A stretch of 64,000 bases of DNA from Stutzerimonas stutzeri (GTDB taxonomy: Bacteria > Pseudomonadota > Gammaproteobacteria > Pseudomonadales > Pseudomonadaceae), in NCBI RefSeq assembly GCF_002890915.1, contig NZ_POUT01000007.1:210798-274797 (forward strand), read 5' to 3'. Both the position numbers and the translations under genes were made by a program. The stretch's first letter is position 1, and each line of letters opens with the position of its first letter. The notes under the pieces are model-generated. The model worked only from the letters and a program-made list of their open reading frames with translations. It searched no databases and was not told the DNA's origin. Shown here piece by piece: positions 63,022 to 64,000 of the stretch.

Positions 63022-63915
63022 ATGGCAGGGAAGCGTAAGCGCAGCAGCAAGTCTGGTGTATCTGGAGCGATAGTTCTGTGTGCCCTAGTGATTGGGGGGC
63101 TAGCTTCCGTTCCCAAGGGTGTTTGGGTTTTCTTGGGCGGAGCACTCATTGTCGGCATAGGCGGGTGGCTAGTAAGAAAGGCCTTCAGCAAACCGTCAGT
63201 CATGTCTTCGGCAACAACTATGCGGCCACCTCAAGGGGGAACTCGTTCAAGTTCCTCGGACCTCGGCATGAGCACCGGCCTGACGTTTTCATTGGATGAG
63301 GTCTCGCCACTAAGTGAGCCCTCTGCTCCTGCGCAAGTCTCGGCGTCGCCCCGGCAGGTTTCGGCAAAGCGAGACGACTCTGGCTTTTTTACCGTAACTT
63401 TGGAGGCCACTGAGCGGCCTTCCCACCGAATTCCGAGCGCGCCGGCGAACCTGAATAGTGCCAACGTCCGGTGGCTTTCTGCTGGCGAAACCATCGAAGT
63501 GGCGGGCGAAAATATCCCAATTGGTCTGATCTACGTCGGCGAAGATAAAAACAGGCGCAATGGACCTTCGGAACCGTCACTGATCAACCCCAAACTGAAG
63601 GTCGCACGGGGCATCGTCGATATATCTGAGCGTCTCACCTCTTACTGGCCCAGTTACGACAGCATCTCTCCTGAGGCCCGCCGCGCATACTTGCAATGGC
63701 TATCCAGTGGTCGAAAGGCTCCGCATGCCAACATCGGCTACGTGTTCCTATTCTTCTACGGTCTTGAGCGTAGGGTTTTTGTCGACGCCAAGACGGATCA
63801 GGCTGCTGCGGCCGACATACCTATCATAATTGCCGAGGTGGAGCGGCTGCTCTCGATCTATGGCAAGAATAACGTAACCGTCCGCCGAACCCATCTCCCC
63901 GCTTCTTCCAGATAA
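63022..63915 (+). CDS. TerB_N-domain membrane protein, probably truncated
   Basis: A 297-residue protein with two hydrophobic segments (about residues 12-30 and 33-50), a low-complexity linker, and a TerB N-terminal domain from about residue 140 (VRWLSAGETIEVAGENIPIG, YWPSYDSISPEARRAYLQWL, IGYVFLFFYGLERRVFVD). Proteins with this domain are usually much longer, with a TerB/TerB_C part for tellurite-type or phage-defence functions. The ORF stops six bases before a likely IS end, so the C-terminal part is probably lost or separated. Confidence 0.75.
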   Translation: MAGKRKRSSKSGVSGAIVLCALVIGGLASVPKGVWVFLGGALIVGIGGWLVRKAFSKPSVMSSATTMRPPQGGTRSSSSDLGMSTGLTFSLDEVSPLSEPSAPAQVSASPRQVSAKRDDSGFFTVTLEATERPSHRIPSAPANLNSANVRWLSAGETIEVAGENIPIGLIYVGEDKNRRNGPSEPSLINPKLKVARGIVDISERLTSYWPSYDSISPEARRAYLQWLSSGRKAPHANIGYVFLFFYGLERRVFVDAKTDQAAAADIPIIIAEVERLLSIYGKNNVTVRRTHLPASSR

Positions 63916-63920
63916 CGGCA

Positions 63921-64000
63921 TGGTGTCCACCTATTTTTGGTGGACACCATTTCAAGCCACTTTCTGGAGGGTTTCGTGTCTCGACAGCGCCGTACATTTC
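63921..64000 (+). mobile_element. left end of an IS3-family insertion sequence
   Basis: TGGTGTCCACC (63921-63931) and GGTGGACACCA (63939-63949) form an inverted repeat typical of an IS end region, and a GTG-started ORF begins at 63976 with GGAGGG upstream, encoding MSRQRRTF before the window ends. That opening is the usual start of IS3-family OrfA transposase proteins. The rest lies outside the window. Confidence 0.6.

Overview
The window is a high-GC gammaproteobacterial chromosome segment that I place in Pseudomonas sensu lato, most like the P. stutzeri (Stutzerimonas) group. The basis is the nirS/norCB denitrification supercluster, the dnr/dnrP pair, a 247-residue short-chain dehydrogenase beside nnrS, Entner-Doudoroff genes with a LacI-type GntR, and FNR-type TTGAT-N4-ATCAA boxes. 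All assignments come from reading the sequence; no database search was possible.

Region 1 (1-31.9 kb) is an anaerobic respiration supercluster: the nnrS 3' end, a short-chain dehydrogenase, a soluble CZB chemoreceptor, an HPP-CBS membrane protein and a LysR regulator; nirJ-nirE-nirN (minus); nirQ-norE-norF (minus); nirSMCFDLGH (plus); norC-norB-norD (plus); a zinc-ribbon DnrP, the NO regulator Dnr, a DnrO-like protein and a YtfE/NorA di-iron protein (minus); norR (plus); ubiU-ubiV-ubiT for O2-independent ubiquinone synthesis (plus); a DGC zinc-binding protein and a second Dnr-type regulator (minus); and the class III ribonucleotide reductase nrdD, a separate tiny glycyl-radical ORF, and nrdG (plus). 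At least eight FNR/DNR boxes tie these units into one regulon. NorR has three GGT-N7-ACC sites and a sigma-54 promoter aimed at ytfE. The region therefore joins nitrite and NO reduction, heme d1 synthesis, NO defence, anaerobic quinone supply and anaerobic dNTP supply.

Region 2 (32-40.7 kb) has a Fur-boxed ftrABCD-type ferrous iron uptake operon (minus), a DHA2 drug exporter, an AsmA-family protein and an MFS transporter fused to a monooxygenase-like domain. Region 3 (40.8-50.4 kb) is an accessory oxidative/xenobiotic block: a pirin remnant, a LysR regulator, an inserted AT-richer tetR-gst module with a decayed PIN toxin, then pirin, isochorismatase-type hydrolase, XapX, a Tat-type amidohydrolase, DoxX, a DedA-rhodanese fusion, an AhpD-like remnant and a nitroreductase. 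Region 4 (50.5-58.3 kb) is a gluconate/Entner-Doudoroff locus (gntT, gntK, gntR, edd, eda, gapN-like) with three copies of one operator.

Region 5 (58.6-64 kb) appears to be one end of an integrated genomic island. A stretch matching the 3' end of tmRNA (ssrA), with its terminator but without the rest of the gene, marks the junction. Beyond it the sequence is AT-richer and holds a HAD phosphatase, a frameshifted PIN toxin, three unrecognised small proteins, a DEDD exonuclease, a TerB_N-domain membrane protein and the start of an IS3-type insertion sequence at the window edge.
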